NCBI GenBank assembly: GCA_020846535.1
Contig: JADLDR010000041.1
Coordinates: 26,604-90,603, forward strand
Length of the DNA: 64,000 nt
Source of the DNA: Armatimonadota bacterium
GTDB taxonomy: Bacteria; Armatimonadota; JADLDR01
Direction of reading: 5' to 3'
Of the stretch, positions 17,088 through 27,334 are shown piece by piece. The translations under genes and the position numbers were made by a program. The notes under the pieces are model-generated. The model was not told the DNA's origin, did not search any database, and saw only the letters and a program-made list of their open reading frames with translations. The first letter of the stretch is position 1; each line of letters opens with the position of its first letter.

Positions 17088-20042
17088 ATGCCTTTATCGA
17101 TGCTTCTGGGAATGGCCCTGTCGCTGGGGGCCGCCGAAACCGTTCCTTACGGCATCGACCAGTGGCCGGAGGCTTATGGGAACCACCGCGCCCGCATCCG
17201 CGTGGCGGCTCAAGCCGATGCCATATATGTGCGCCTTCCCTGGCGGCGGCGCGATACGGAGCCGGAGAAGAAAAATATCGTCGTGGTCGATGCGGCCACA
17301 GGGCATGAGATCAAAAACCTTGTCCGCCTGAGCGTCGCCCCGGAGCGCGGGGAACTGGTGTTCCAGCCGCAGACGGCCCCGGGCGAGTACTACGTCTATT
17401 ATATGCCGTATGCCCTGTCGGGCTGGACTTATATGCCCTCCCTCTCCTATGGAGCCGTTCAGTCCTCTGCCGATCCCGAATGGGTCGGGCGGCAGGATTT
17501 GTCGCCTGGGAGGGTCGCCGAATTGCCTTCCGCCCAAGTGCTGGAGTTTCAGGCCCTCTCCGATTTTCACCGCTTCGATCCGATGGAGGCGGTCGCCTCG
17601 GAGGAAGAGATCAAAGCCCTCCTCTCAGGACATCCCGAGAGCTGCCTTGTTTTCCCGGAAGACCGGCGCAATCCGGTTAAAATGCGCGATAATCTGCCGC
17701 TCCGGTGGATACAGAACGGCCCATCCCGCGCGTTTTCGGAAGAAGCCCTGCGGGGCGAGTTTTATGTCTTTCAGATCGGCCTCTACGCCGCCCGAAAATC
17801 TCTCGAAAACCTGGCCGTCCGCTTCGGCGGGCTGAAAGGCGAGAGCGGTTCCGAGATTCCGGCCTCCGCCTTCCGGTGCATCAATACGGGAGGCGTCGAT
17901 TGGGCCGGTCGGCCATTCACGCAGCCGGTCGATATCGAGGAAGGGCAGGTCGGCTCGCTATGGATCGGCGTTCAGGTTCCGGAGGAGGCGAAACCGGGGC
18001 TGTACAGGGGCGAGATCGAAATCGCTCCTGCCAACGCTGAATCCGCCCATGTCCATCTTTCCATCAAGATATCCCCTCAGGCGATGGATAAGCGCACCGA
18101 CAACGAGATCTGGCGACATACCCGCCTGCGCTGGCTCGATTCCACCCTGGCGGTGGATGAGGAGGTAACAGCCCCCTATACGCCGCTTCAGGCGAGGGGC
18201 CGTTCGGTGAAGTGCCTGGGCCGGGAAGTCCGCTACGGGGTCGACGGCCTGCCGACAGCGATCCGGAGCGGCAGGCAGGATATCCTCGCTCGCCCGGTTC
18301 GCTGGGTGATCGAGGCAGAGGGCGGCCCGGTGGCCTGGCAAAAGGCCCGCTCCAAAACGGTCTCCAAAACGCCCGGCTCGATGGTCTGGGAATCCGCCGC
18401 CGAAGGGGACGGACTTGTCATGGCGTCCCGGGCGAAGATGGAATACGACGGCCATATCGCCTGGTCGGTCACTTTCAAAGCCGAAAAGGATATCGCCCTC
18501 CGGGATATCCGCCTGGAGCTTCCCTTCAGGAAGGAATCGGCGGCCTTCATGATGGGAATGGGCCGCAAGGGGGGCCTGCGCCCGCAAGCGTGGAACTGGA
18601 AGTGGAACAAAGCCAAGCACCAGGACGCCGCCTGGATCGGCAGCGTCCATGCCGGGCTGCATCTCAAGCTGAAAGGGCCGGACTACAGGCGGCCTCTCAT
18701 CAATATCTACTACGCCCACCTGCCGATCCTGCCGCCGGAAGGGTGGGACAACGGCGGCAGAGGAGGGTGCAGCCTGACCGAAAACGGCGAGGAAGTCCTC
18801 TTCAGCGCCTTCAGCGGGGAGCGGACACTCCGGGTCGGACAGGAGGCGCGATTCGATTTCGACCTCCAGGTCACCCCCGTCAGGCCCATCGATTACGCCG
18901 CCCACTGGAACACCCGCTACTACCATTCCTCCGAGCCGCCGGAAAACGCAGTGCGGGCCAGGGCCAATGTGATCAATCTCCACCACGGCAGCGAACTCAA
19001 CCCTTATATCAACTACCCCTTCCTGGCCGCCGGCAGGCTGAAAGCCTATATCGACCGGGCGCACGGCCTGGGCCTGAAGGCCAAAATCTACTATACTGTC
19101 CGCGAGATGACCAACCACGTCCGGGAGATATTCGCCCTGAGAAGCCTGGGGACTGAAATCTACGCCGACGGCCCGGGCGGAGGGGCCTCCTGGCTTCAGG
19201 AGCATCTGCAAACCGGCTATATCCCGGCCTGGTATCAGCCCCTCGGCGACAGAGAGGGGGATGCCGCCATCATCAATACCCCGCTCTCCCGCTGGCACAA
19301 CTACTATCTGGAAGGGCTGGCCTGGCTCATCGAAAATGTGGGGATCGACGGCCTCTACATTGATGACGTCTCCTACGACCGGGACGTGATGAAGCGCGTC
19401 CGCAAGGTGCTGGACCGGATGCGGCCCGGCAGCCTGATCGATCTCCACTCCTGGAACCATTTCAACGACCGGGCCGGGTGGATCAATTGCGCCCTTCTGT
19501 ATATGGAATTGTTCCCGTACCTGGACAGCATCTGGTTCGGGGAGGGTTTCGATTATAACGAATCGCCCGATTTCTGGCTGGTGGAGGTGTCCGGCATTCC
19601 CTTCGGGCTGATGGGCGAGATGCTGGAGGGCGGAGGCAACCCCTGGCGCGGGATGCTCTATGGCATGACCAGCCGCGTCCCCTGGAGTCAGGAGCCGCCG
19701 AAGATGTGGGCTGCCTGGGACAGTTTCGGGATCGCCCGGTCGCGCATGATCGGCTACTGGGAGCCGGAGTGCCCGGTCAAAACGGATCGCGCCGACGTTC
19801 CCGTCACCGCCTATGTCCGGAAGGGCAAAACCCTCGTCTCCCTGGCAAGCTGGGCTTCCGGCCCGGTCGATGCCCGCCTCCGGATAGACTGGAAGGCCCT
19901 GGGCATCCTGCCGGAGAAAGCCTCCCTGCACGCCCCGGCCATCGCCAATTTCCAGCCAGAGCGTCGCTTCGACCCGAACGGCCCCATCCCGGTCGAGCCG
20001 GGCAAGGGCTGGCTGATCGTCATAGGAGAAGCCGATGAGTAA
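17088..20042 (+). CDS. Exported glycoside hydrolase-like protein (DUF6067 / GH123_N-like)
   Basis: 984 aa. GGAGG precedes ATG 17088 by six bases, and a short signal (MPLSMLLGMALSLGAAE) follows. Residues of about 20-330 are beta-rich (GYxxxIDIEEGQ-like strands, VPEEAKPGLYRGEIEI), as in the accessory domains of GH123 proteins. At about 338 the DUF6067/GH123_N-like segment begins (EIWRHTRLRWLDST). A barrel at about 625-860 contains AHGLGLKAKIYYTVREM and GIDGLYIDDVSYDRD near 753, where paired Asp residues resemble alpha-galactosidase-clan nucleophiles. The next gene starts inside its last codons (8-base overlap). Family placement is moderate; the substrate is not known. Confidence 0.72.
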   Translation: MPLSMLLGMALSLGAAETVPYGIDQWPEAYGNHRARIRVAAQADAIYVRLPWRRRDTEPEKKNIVVVDAATGHEIKNLVRLSVAPERGELVFQPQTAPGEYYVYYMPYALSGWTYMPSLSYGAVQSSADPEWVGRQDLSPGRVAELPSAQVLEFQALSDFHRFDPMEAVASEEEIKALLSGHPESCLVFPEDRRNPVKMRDNLPLRWIQNGPSRAFSEEALRGEFYVFQIGLYAARKSLENLAVRFGGLKGESGSEIPASAFRCINTGGVDWAGRPFTQPVDIEEGQVGSLWIGVQVPEEAKPGLYRGEIEIAPANAESAHVHLSIKISPQAMDKRTDNEIWRHTRLRWLDSTLAVDEEVTAPYTPLQARGRSVKCLGREVRYGVDGLPTAIRSGRQDILARPVRWVIEAEGGPVAWQKARSKTVSKTPGSMVWESAAEGDGLVMASRAKMEYDGHIAWSVTFKAEKDIALRDIRLELPFRKESAAFMMGMGRKGGLRPQAWNWKWNKAKHQDAAWIGSVHAGLHLKLKGPDYRRPLINIYYAHLPILPPEGWDNGGRGGCSLTENGEEVLFSAFSGERTLRVGQEARFDFDLQVTPVRPIDYAAHWNTRYYHSSEPPENAVRARANVINLHHGSELNPYINYPFLAAGRLKAYIDRAHGLGLKAKIYYTVREMTNHVREIFALRSLGTEIYADGPGGGASWLQEHLQTGYIPAWYQPLGDREGDAAIINTPLSRWHNYYLEGLAWLIENVGIDGLYIDDVSYDRDVMKRVRKVLDRMRPGSLIDLHSWNHFNDRAGWINCALLYMELFPYLDSIWFGEGFDYNESPDFWLVEVSGIPFGLMGEMLEGGGNPWRGMLYGMTSRVPWSQEPPKMWAAWDSFGIARSRMIGYWEPECPVKTDRADVPVTAYVRKGKTLVSLASWASGPVDARLRIDWKALGILPEKASLHAPAIANFQPERRFDPNGPIPVEPGKGWLIVIGEADE

Positions 20043-21111
20043 CCTACCCTATTCCCGCCGTGGCCTCCTCCGGATCGGGTTGGGCAGCGCCGCAGCCGCT
20101 TTTCTGGCGTCCTCCGGCGAAACCGCTCCGGAGGGCCGGAAAGTCGACCCTCCGAAGGAGATCGTCAAAGCCTTCAATATCGATTTCAACTGGGATAACG
20201 GGGCGGCCTCCCCGCCCGGAACCTATGCCCATGCCGACCCGAAGGAGCATATGCGGTTCTATCAGGAGATGGGCGTCAATACGATCCAGACCTTCTGCGT
20301 CACCTATAACGGCTACGCCTGGTTCCCCAGCGAGGTCGCCCCCGTCACGCCCGGCCTGAAAAGGAATTTCCTGGGCGAGATGGTCTCTTTGGGCCACCAG
20401 GCCCGCATCAAGGTTTACGGCTATTTTTGCCTGGGTGCCAATCCCTTCTGGGAGGGGAAGCACCCGGAGGAAGTCCACGGCAGCGATTCCGATTATATCA
20501 AAGCGCCCCTGACCCTCAAATATCTGGATTACTTCTCCCGTTCCGTCCAGGACGCCCTCCGCAAAACCGATATCGACGGCTTCATGGTAGACTGGGTGCG
20601 CCCTCCGAAGCATACCCGCTGGCTGGAATGTGAGCGTGGGATGTACCGGGAACTGATGGGGGAGCCGTTTCCCGCCTCCGGCAGCCCTTCCGCAGAGGCC
20701 ACCCTCGAATACGACCGGCGCTCCCTGGCCCGAGCCTGGAAGCAGTTGAAGCAGGCCGTCCGCTCTATCCGCCCGGCCCGCATCTGGACGAACCACCCCT
20801 TCGAGCGCCCCGGCGACCCGCTCTGGAACGACCACCCTCTTCTGAAGGAAGTGGACTGGCTCCTGAACGAAAGCCCGGATCAGGGACTTCTCGGCTGGCT
20901 GGAGCGAAATATCGGCCCCCGGACCCGGATCCTCCAGAACCTCTGCGGCTGGGCCGACCATGACGCCTCCGCCTGGAAAAAGCTCGATCCCCGGAAGTTC
21001 GGGCTCTACGGGTTTGCCCAGGCAGACCGGAAGACCACGCTCCCCAGCGCCGAAAACGCGGCCAATATCAAAAACATCGAGGCGCTTCGCGAGGCGTATC
21101 ATGCGCTCTGA
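20035..21111 (+). CDS. Tat-exported TIM-barrel glycosidase-like protein
   Basis: 358 aa with a twin-arginine signal (SRRGLLRIG at residues 7-15, then an Ala-rich segment). The mature part reads as a TIM barrel: [62 protein letters not shown] (a strand-end Asp likely catalytic), RIWTNHPFE and [10 protein letters not shown]. This resembles GH29-like or alpha-galactosidase-like hypothetical proteins of heterotrophic bacteria. Translationally coupled to the preceding glycosidase by an 8-base overlap and upstream of a GH95 enzyme, it probably acts on the same glycan. Tat export suggests folding before export, perhaps around a cofactor or metal. Confidence 0.62.
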   Translation: MSNLPYSRRGLLRIGLGSAAAAFLASSGETAPEGRKVDPPKEIVKAFNIDFNWDNGAASPPGTYAHADPKEHMRFYQEMGVNTIQTFCVTYNGYAWFPSEVAPVTPGLKRNFLGEMVSLGHQARIKVYGYFCLGANPFWEGKHPEEVHGSDSDYIKAPLTLKYLDYFSRSVQDALRKTDIDGFMVDWVRPPKHTRWLECERGMYRELMGEPFPASGSPSAEATLEYDRRSLARAWKQLKQAVRSIRPARIWTNHPFERPGDPLWNDHPLLKEVDWLLNESPDQGLLGWLERNIGPRTRILQNLCGWADHDASAWKKLDPRKFGLYGFAQADRKTTLPSAENAANIKNIEALREAYHAL

Positions 21112-21138
21112 AGTGGGGGAAAGGATTCCGTGTGGATG

Positions 21139-21191
21139 GGGGCGCATCTGGATGTGTGCGCCCGCAAACGGGGCAGACCTGTTTGTCTGCC
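21139..21191. repeat. Two stacked hairpins (GGGCGCA and GGCAGAC repeats)
   Basis: GGGCGCA at 21139-21145 pairs with 21156-21162, and GGCAGAC at 21171-21177 pairs with 21185-21191. They fill the gap between a Tat-exported glycosidase and the GH95 gene and belong to the same kind of GGGGCG-rich dispersed repeat seen at 1365 and 4063. Confidence 0.5.
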
Positions 21192-21215
21192 TCTACAGGT
21201 AGCCTGTTTGATAGG

Positions 21216-23648
21216 ATGAGTGCTGTGCAATTGATGATCAGGCGACTGTTGATCCTATTTTTTGCCGTAATCCTGAATATATCTATAGGGAGAGGGTGGA
21301 GCATGTCAGACGCAAATGCCAGGAAACCGGAGCCGGGAGAGTTCGGCGCGATGACGCTGTGGTATCGACAGCCGGCCCGCGAGTGGATCGAGGCGCTGCC
21401 GGTCGGGAACGGGCGGCTGGGGGCGATGGTCTTCGGAAAGATAGACGAGGAGCGCATCCAGTTAAACGACAACACGCTCTGGGACGGCCACCGGCAGGAC
21501 ACCAACAACCCGCAGGCCCTGCAATACCTGCCCCGGGTGCGGCAGCTTCTCTTCGAGGGCAAAAACCAGGAGGCGACCGAGATTGCCGACCGCTACCTGA
21601 TGGGCAACCCCAAGGGCGTCAAATCCTATCAATCGCTGGGTGACCTGTGGCTGGAGGCCGGGCAGGACGAGGCGGTGGAGGATTACCGCCGGGAACTGGA
21701 CATGGACAGTGGCATCGTCCGCATCACCTACCGGATCGGGGATGTCCGCTATGCGCGGGAGATTTTCGCCTCCGCCCCGGACCGGGCAGTGGTGGTCCGG
21801 CTGACGGCCAGCAAGAGAAGCAAGATCAACCTGAAAGTGCGGATCTCGCGCCCGCAGGACGCCTCCAGCTTCACCGAAGGCAACGACCGGCTGATCCTGC
21901 GCGGGCAGGTGGCGGATATCCCACCCGGAGCCTCGGAAAGCCTGGGGATGAAATTCGAGGCCCACCTACTGGCCCGCCCCCAGGGGGGCCGCCTGGCCGC
22001 CGAGAGCGACACCCTGGTGATCGAGAGGGCCAACACCGCCACCCTCATCCTCTCCGCCGCCACCGGTTACAAAAGCGATGACCCCGCCCAGGCGTGCCGG
22101 GATTCGCTGGCGACCGCCTCCTCCAAGGAGTTCGCCCGCCTTCGCAGCGTCCATGTCGCCGACCACCGTAAGATCTTCCGCCGTGTCCGGCTCGACCTGG
22201 GCCGCAGCCCAGGCGACGACCTGCCGACCGATGAACGGCTGGCCGCCGTCCGGGAAGGGACGGACGATCCCGGGCTGGCCGTCCTCTATTTTCAGTTCGG
22301 GCGCTATCTGCTGATGGGTTCCTCCCGACAGGGCGGCCTGCCCGCCAACCTCCAGGGCCTCTGGAACGAACACATGAACGCGCCCTGGAATTCGGACTAC
22401 CACACCAATATCAACCTCCAGATGAATTACTGGCCCGCGGAGGTGGGCAACCTCAGCGAGTGCCATGTGCCCCTCCTCGATTACCTGGCCTCTCTGGTGG
22501 AACCGGGGCGCAGGACGGCGCAGGTTCACTACGGGTGCAAGGGGTTTGTGGCGCATCACCTTTCGGATATCTGGGGCTTCACCACGCCCGCCGACGGGGT
22601 GTGGGGCATCTGGCCGATGGGGGCCGCCTGGCTCTGCCAGCATGTGTGGGAGCATTACGCCTTCAGCGGCGACCGGGAATTCCTCTCCCGGAAGGGCTAC
22701 CCGGTGATGAAGGAGGCCGCCGAATTTCTGATCGATTTCCTGGTGGAAGACCCGCAGGGCCGCCTGGTCACCAACCCTTCCCACTCGCCGGAGAACACCT
22801 TCCGCAAGCCCGGCGGCTCGGTCTCCGCCTTCACCTACGGGGCCACGATGGACTTGGAAATCGTCCACGACCTCTTCACCAACTGCATCCAGGCCGCCGA
22901 AATCCTCAACACCGACGCCGCCTTCCGGGATCGCCTGAAGCAGGCATTGAACCGCCTGGCCCCCTTGCAGATCAGCGCCCGAACCGGCAGGCTCCAGGAA
23001 TGGATCGAGGATTACGATGAACCGGAGCCGGGCCACCGGCACATGTCCCACCTCTACGGCCTCCACCCGGGCCGGCAGATCACCCTGCGCGGCGCTCCGG
23101 AGCTGGCCCGGGCTGCCCGCAAGTCTCTGGAATACCGCCTCAGCCACGGCGGCGGGCATACGGGATGGAGCCGCGCCTGGATCGTCAACTTCTGGGCGCG
23201 GTTTGAGGAAGGCGATCTGGCCTATCAGAATCTGAAGGCCCTGCTCCAACACAGCACCGCCCCTAACCTCTTCGATCTCCACCCGCCCTTCCAGATCGAC
23301 GGGAATTTCGGGGGGGCCGCCGGCATCGCCGAAATGCTCCTCCAGAGCCATGCCAGGGAGGTCAGCCTCCTTCCGGCCCTGCCCGCAGCCTGGCCCGAAG
23401 GCTCCTTCTCCGGGCTGAGGGCGCGGGGAGGCTATGAGGTATCCGCCGCCTGGAAAGCGGGCAAACTCGCCGCCGCCTCGATCCGGGCCTCTCTGAAGAA
23501 CGCCTGCACGCTCCGCGTCCCCCTCGGCCAGCAGGTGGTGGAGATCGCCCTTTCGGGATTGGCGATCCCTCTGGAGCGCACCGCCGACCCCTGTATCGTC
23601 CGATTCAACGCTCAGCCGGGCCGGAGCTACAGCATCGTCATGAAATGA
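21216..23648 (+). CDS. GH95 alpha-L-fucosidase / alpha-L-galactosidase
   Basis: 810 aa from ATG 21216, chosen because it yields a signal peptide ([19 protein letters not shown]); an ATG at 21303 with GGTGGAG upstream would give a cytoplasmic form and cannot be excluded. The N-domain has [20 protein letters not shown] and [11 protein letters not shown]95 active-site residues are in place: Asn398 and Asn400 ([12 protein letters not shown]), acid Glu526 (SHSPENTF) and Asp695 (QIDGNFGG). The enzyme removes terminal alpha-1,2-linked fucose or galactose by inversion. It follows two exported glycosidases on the same strand, suggesting joint attack on fucosylated polysaccharide such as algal or host glycans. 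Confidence 0.95.
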   Translation: MSAVQLMIRRLLILFFAVILNISIGRGWSMSDANARKPEPGEFGAMTLWYRQPAREWIEALPVGNGRLGAMVFGKIDEERIQLNDNTLWDGHRQDTNNPQALQYLPRVRQLLFEGKNQEATEIADRYLMGNPKGVKSYQSLGDLWLEAGQDEAVEDYRRELDMDSGIVRITYRIGDVRYAREIFASAPDRAVVVRLTASKRSKINLKVRISRPQDASSFTEGNDRLILRGQVADIPPGASESLGMKFEAHLLARPQGGRLAAESDTLVIERANTATLILSAATGYKSDDPAQACRDSLATASSKEFARLRSVHVADHRKIFRRVRLDLGRSPGDDLPTDERLAAVREGTDDPGLAVLYFQFGRYLLMGSSRQGGLPANLQGLWNEHMNAPWNSDYHTNINLQMNYWPAEVGNLSECHVPLLDYLASLVEPGRRTAQVHYGCKGFVAHHLSDIWGFTTPADGVWGIWPMGAAWLCQHVWEHYAFSGDREFLSRKGYPVMKEAAEFLIDFLVEDPQGRLVTNPSHSPENTFRKPGGSVSAFTYGATMDLEIVHDLFTNCIQAAEILNTDAAFRDRLKQALNRLAPLQISARTGRLQEWIEDYDEPEPGHRHMSHLYGLHPGRQITLRGAPELARAARKSLEYRLSHGGGHTGWSRAWIVNFWARFEEGDLAYQNLKALLQHSTAPNLFDLHPPFQIDGNFGGAAGIAEMLLQSHAREVSLLPALPAAWPEGSFSGLRARGGYEVSAAWKAGKLAAASIRASLKNACTLRVPLGQQVVEIALSGLAIPLERTADPCIVRFNAQPGRSYSIVMK

Positions 23649-23657
23649 GGAGGGCTT

Positions 23658-24583
23658 ATGCCGCGAGAACTGGTCGCTATCGCGCCGCGCCAGCCGGTCA
23701 TCCGGGAGTATGACGACCCGCCCCTGAAGGAAAACCGGGTGCGGATCCGGTCGGAGTTCAGCACCCCCAAGCGCGGCACGGAGCTGGGGATCTACCGGGG
23801 CGTCTCGGCCTTTTCCCTGCGCCGGTGGGATTCGGAGTGGAATATGTCCTTTCCCGGGAGCAGGCCGAGTCTGCCGGTTTCCCCATGTCTCTCGGGAATA
23901 TGACCGTGGGAATGGTGATCGAAACCGGAAACGCCGTCGCCCGCTACCGGGCCGGGGGCCGGGTGTTCGGGCACTTCCCGATCCGCGAAACGCACACCGT
24001 GGCCGAAGGCCGCATCGAGGCCGTCGCGCCCGAGGGGATGTCCCCTCATGCCAGTGTCTGCTGGGATCCGGCGAAATTCGCCCTGGGAGCCGTCCGGGAC
24101 GCCCATATCCGTCTCGGTGAGCGGGTGGCGGTCTTCGGGATGGGGGCTATCGGCCTGATCGCCCTCCAGATGGCCCGCCTTTCCGGGGCCGCCTGGGTGC
24201 AGGGCAGGCCCGGATGTGGCGATAGAGGCCAGCGGGGCCTATCCCGCCCTCCAGGAAGCGGTTCGCTGCTGCGCGGTCGGGGGCCGGGTCGTTCCCCTGG
24301 CCTTCTACGAAGGCGAAGCCTGCGGCCTGCGCCTGGGCGAAGAGTGGCACATAAACCGCGTCACCGTCCTTTCCTCCCGTGCCTGCACGGAGCCGGACCG
24401 GGACTATCCCTTATGGGACAACCGCCGGGTCCGCGAGACCGCCTTCAGCCTGCTGCGGGAGGGACGCCTCCGGGCGGACGGCATATCGATCCTATCGTGC
24501 CCTTCGAGGCATCCGCCGACGCCTACAGAGCGATTGATGAGCGTCCCTGGAAAAGCGTGCAGCTGGGAGTTGTCTACGGATGA
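23658..24583 (+). pseudogene. Zinc-type alcohol/polyol dehydrogenase, frameshifted and internally deleted
   Basis: Three reading frames are needed to follow one MDR-type dehydrogenase. The first (from ATG 23658, RBS GGAGG) gives RPVIREYDDPPLKENRVRIR-type N-terminal sequence to about 23850, where one base appears lost in a TTTCCCGGG run. The second gives REQAESAGFPMSLGNM to VAVFGMGAIGLIALQMARLSGA near 24190. The third resumes at PDVAIEASGAYPALQEA near 24210, skipping some 40-50 residues of the NAD-binding fold, and the frame changes again near 24485 to reach IVPFEASADAYRAIDERPW and VQLGVVYG. The internal deletion argues for genuine decay rather than sequencing error alone. Confidence 0.85.
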
Positions 24584-24598
24584 GTTGGGAGAACCCTG

Positions 24599-25639
24599 AT
24601 GACAGGTTATGAGCGTATTCACAGTGTTTTATCCGGGCGCAAGCCCGACAGGATGCCAGTTCTGCCGATCCTGCATACCGGGCTGGCCCCTCTGTGCGGC
24701 GTTCCGCTGGGGCGCTTCTTCACCGATGCGAAGGTGATGGCCGGGGTGATGGCGGAAGGCTTCCGGCGCTTCGGCTATGACGGGATCCAGCTTTCGATGG
24801 GCGTTACCGGGGAGGCGGAGGCGCTGGGGGCGGAGGTGGCCCAGCCGGAGAACGGCTCCCCTCTGCTCAGGCAGCGTCTTTTGGCCGACCCCTCGCAACT
24901 GGAAACCTTACGCCAGCGCGATCCTCTGACCGGAGGGCGGATGCCCCTCTTTTTCAAGGCCGTTGCCGAGACAGTGCAGCAGGCCGGGGAGGAAGCGTTC
25001 GTGATCGCCACCATGCGCGGGCCGCTGATCGCCGCCTCCCAGCTCCGGGGCGTGGAGCAGATTCTGATCGACATGGTGGAAGAGCCGGATATGCTGGAGG
25101 CTATCCTCGATTTCACCGCAGGGATGGCTCTGAGGCTGGGGAAAGCCCTGCGCTGCACCGGAGCGCAGGGCCTGATCCTGGGGGAAGCCACCTGCTCCCC
25201 GAACTTCATCTCCCCTGCCCACTACCGCAGCCTGGTGCTGCCGCGCCACCGCCGCCTGATCGCCGGCCTCCAGGAAGCGGGCTGGGAGGCCCTTGGCCTC
25301 CATATCTGCGGCAACACCCTCCCCATCCTGGAAGATGTGATCTCCACCGGTATCACCCTCTTCGATATCGACTATCAGGTGGATGCCGTTGCAGCCGCGC
25401 GGGCGGCGGCTGGGCGTGTCACCCTGCGCGGCAACCTCGACCCCAGCTCCGCCCTCCGCTTCGGCAGCTCGCAGTCTGTCTATGATCAGACGAAAAAGCT
25501 GTGCAGCCTTATGCGGAATAACCGGTGGATCGCGGGCAGCGGATGCGATGTCCCGCCAGGGACGTCTGCTGCCAATCTAACGGCCATGGTTGCTGCGGCG
25601 CAGGGACGCCCGATGGACGCCCGGGGAGGCTCATCATGA
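24599..25639 (+). CDS. Uroporphyrinogen-decarboxylase-family protein (zinc methyltransferase type)
   Basis: 346 aa TIM-barrel protein of the URO-D superfamily. Unlike haem-pathway HemE it carries zinc ligands of corrinoid-dependent methyltransferases such as MtaA/CmuA: His235 and Cys237 (GLHICGNT) plus Cys316 (AGSGCDVPPGT). It therefore probably moves a methyl group between a corrinoid or small methyl donor and a thiol or other acceptor, but no corrinoid protein is encoded in this window. It starts 15 bases after the dehydrogenase pseudogene and overlaps the next gene by ATGA, opening module (a). Substrate unknown. Confidence 0.85.
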   Translation: MTGYERIHSVLSGRKPDRMPVLPILHTGLAPLCGVPLGRFFTDAKVMAGVMAEGFRRFGYDGIQLSMGVTGEAEALGAEVAQPENGSPLLRQRLLADPSQLETLRQRDPLTGGRMPLFFKAVAETVQQAGEEAFVIATMRGPLIAASQLRGVEQILIDMVEEPDMLEAILDFTAGMALRLGKALRCTGAQGLILGEATCSPNFISPAHYRSLVLPRHRRLIAGLQEAGWEALGLHICGNTLPILEDVISTGITLFDIDYQVDAVAAARAAAGRVTLRGNLDPSSALRFGSSQSVYDQTKKLCSLMRNNRWIAGSGCDVPPGTSAANLTAMVAAAQGRPMDARGGSS

Positions 25640-26532
25640 AACGTTACAATGTTCTGAGCGAGGCTCAGGTTCGGCATTTTCTGGAACGCGGGCATATCAT
25701 CATTCACGAGGCTTTTCCGCGGGAGACGGCGGCCCTGTGGACGGAGCATTCTTTCTCCCGCCTGGGATACGACCCTTCAGACCCTGCCACCTGGCAGCAG
25801 CCCATCATCCACATGCCGACCGTTCACCGCTTCGATATCTGCGAATTCGCTCCCGACGCCTGGGCGGCGGCCTGCGACCTGATGGGCGGAGCGGATCGCA
25901 TCCGGCAGCCCTGCATGATCGGGGACGGCTTTATCGTCAATTTCCGGTGGGAGGCGGACCGCCCCTGGCAGCCGCCCTCCACCGCCTCTCCGGGCTGGCA
26001 CAAAGACGGCGATTTCTTCCGCCACTTCCTGGACAGCCCGGAGCAGGGGCTTCTCACCCTGGTGATCTGGTCGGATATCGCCCACCGGGGCGGCGGAACC
26101 TATATCGCCTGCGATTCGGTCGCTCCGGTCGCCCGGTATCTTGCGGCCCGACCCGAAGGCGTGCTGCCCAATGATTTCGATTTCCGCACCCTCGTTTCCG
26201 GGTGCCGCGACTTTCTGGAATATAAGGGTCAGACCGGGGATATCGTACTCATTCATCCCTACATCCTGCACGCCTCCTCTCAGAACCTTTCAGGCATCCC
26301 TCGCTTTCTGACCAATCCGCCCTTCGCCCTGAAAGAGCCGATGAACTTCAACCGCGCCAACCCGGACGACTACTCCCCGGTCGAGTTGGCCGTCCTGGGC
26401 GGGCTGGGAGTGGAGCGGCTGGACTTTCTTCCCGCCGCACCCCGGGAGCGCGTCTATCCTGAAAGGGAGCGAATCCAGCAGAAGATGCTCGAAGAGGAGC
26501 GGGCGCGGCTGGGCGAGGGAATAGAGGAGTGA
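25636..26532 (+). CDS. Phytanoyl-CoA dioxygenase (PhyH) family protein
   Basis: 298 aa from ATG 25636, coupled to the upstream URO-D gene by a 4-base overlap; open sequence before this start is the out-of-frame shadow of that gene. It is a Fe(II)/2-oxoglutarate oxygenase with the facial triad His122-x-Asp124 (GWHKDGDFF) and a distal His near 212 (HPYILHASSQN), followed by IPRFLTNPPF with the Arg that usually binds 2-oxoglutarate. The likely reaction is hydroxylation or oxidative demethylation of a small molecule. True phytanoyl-CoA is an unlikely substrate in this sugar- and amide-rich context. Confidence 0.85.
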   Translation: MKRYNVLSEAQVRHFLERGHIIIHEAFPRETAALWTEHSFSRLGYDPSDPATWQQPIIHMPTVHRFDICEFAPDAWAAACDLMGGADRIRQPCMIGDGFIVNFRWEADRPWQPPSTASPGWHKDGDFFRHFLDSPEQGLLTLVIWSDIAHRGGGTYIACDSVAPVARYLAARPEGVLPNDFDFRTLVSGCRDFLEYKGQTGDIVLIHPYILHASSQNLSGIPRFLTNPPFALKEPMNFNRANPDDYSPVELAVLGGLGVERLDFLPAAPRERVYPERERIQQKMLEEERARLGEGIEE

Positions 26533-26536
26533 TGCG

Positions 26537-27334
26537 ATGATAAAATACCTGCTTCCCGAAATGACCTCCAGAGAATGCCAGGCGTACCAGGTTCAGGGCG
26601 GGGACATCATGGTCGTGCCGGTCGGCTCGGTGGAAGTTCTGGGGCCGCACCTGCCGGTGGGAGGGCGGTGCTTCGTGGCGGAAGCCTTCTCCCGCCTGCT
26701 TGCCCAGGAGGTCGGCGGCCTCTGCCTTCCTGTCACCCCCTTCTCCAGCGTCCGCAATACCTTCGACCGACCGGGCAGCGTGGATGCGCCCGAATCCGAA
26801 GTCAACGCCTATATCCGAGCCGTGTTCGACGATCTCTTTGCCACCGGCTTCCGGCGCATCCTGCTGGTTACCTACCTCGATTACCTGCGCTATTACATCC
26901 CCCAGGAGTTCTACGAGGATCGCCAGGTGGCGGCAGGCGGCATCCACCTGGAAGAACTTCTCCATGACCGGGAAGGCGTCGGACAAGGCGCGTGCGTCGC
27001 CGGGGCGCTGCGGATTCTGGGTCGGGCGGAGCGGGCGGACAGAATCGAAGCCGAAAACCGGCGGCTCCTGGAGGAAGGCTGCCCGCCGCCCGCCCTGCTG
27101 GAATCGCTGGCATCGCTCCTCGATGTGGGGTCGGTAGGCTTCACCTATCCGCCGGGAGCGTACCCTTGCCCGCCCGAGCCCGGCCTTTCCGGAGAGATGG
27201 GCGAACGGGCGCTCCGCCAGGCAGCCCGCGAACTGACTCCAGCGGTGGAGAGCCTCCGGGGATACAACGAATTTCTCGCCCGACGGGGCGGCAGCCGCGG
27301 CCTGCTCTGGCGGGGCTGGAGGTGGCCTTCATGA
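26537..27334 (+). CDS. Creatininase-family protein lacking metal ligands (probable pseudoenzyme)
   Basis: 265 aa, clearly a creatininase/creatinine amidohydrolase fold: MVVPVGSVEVLGPHLPVGG at the N-terminus and FDDLFATGFRRILLVTYLDYL in the middle. The metal-binding motif is broken. Where the downstream paralogue has EQHGPH and GTD, this one has EVLGPH (Glu33, Leu35) and GGR; where the paralogue has NGHGGN it has TYLDYL. It starts 4 bases after the PhyH gene and overlaps the intact paralogue by ATGA. It may be a regulatory or structural partner of that enzyme in a mixed oligomer, since the family forms hexamers. The reading frame is intact. Confidence 0.82.
   Translation: MIKYLLPEMTSRECQAYQVQGGDIMVVPVGSVEVLGPHLPVGGRCFVAEAFSRLLAQEVGGLCLPVTPFSSVRNTFDRPGSVDAPESEVNAYIRAVFDDLFATGFRRILLVTYLDYLRYYIPQEFYEDRQVAAGGIHLEELLHDREGVGQGACVAGALRILGRAERADRIEAENRRLLEEGCPPPALLESLASLLDVGSVGFTYPPGAYPCPPEPGLSGEMGERALRQAARELTPAVESLRGYNEFLARRGGSRGLLWRGWRWPS

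Noticed and set aside
24599..25639. HemE (haem-pathway uroporphyrinogen decarboxylase), which with the siroheme synthase would suggest tetrapyrrole synthesis
   Set aside because: The HxC and C ligand pattern is that of zinc methyltransferases, and the gene is embedded in a catabolic run far from the siroheme gene.
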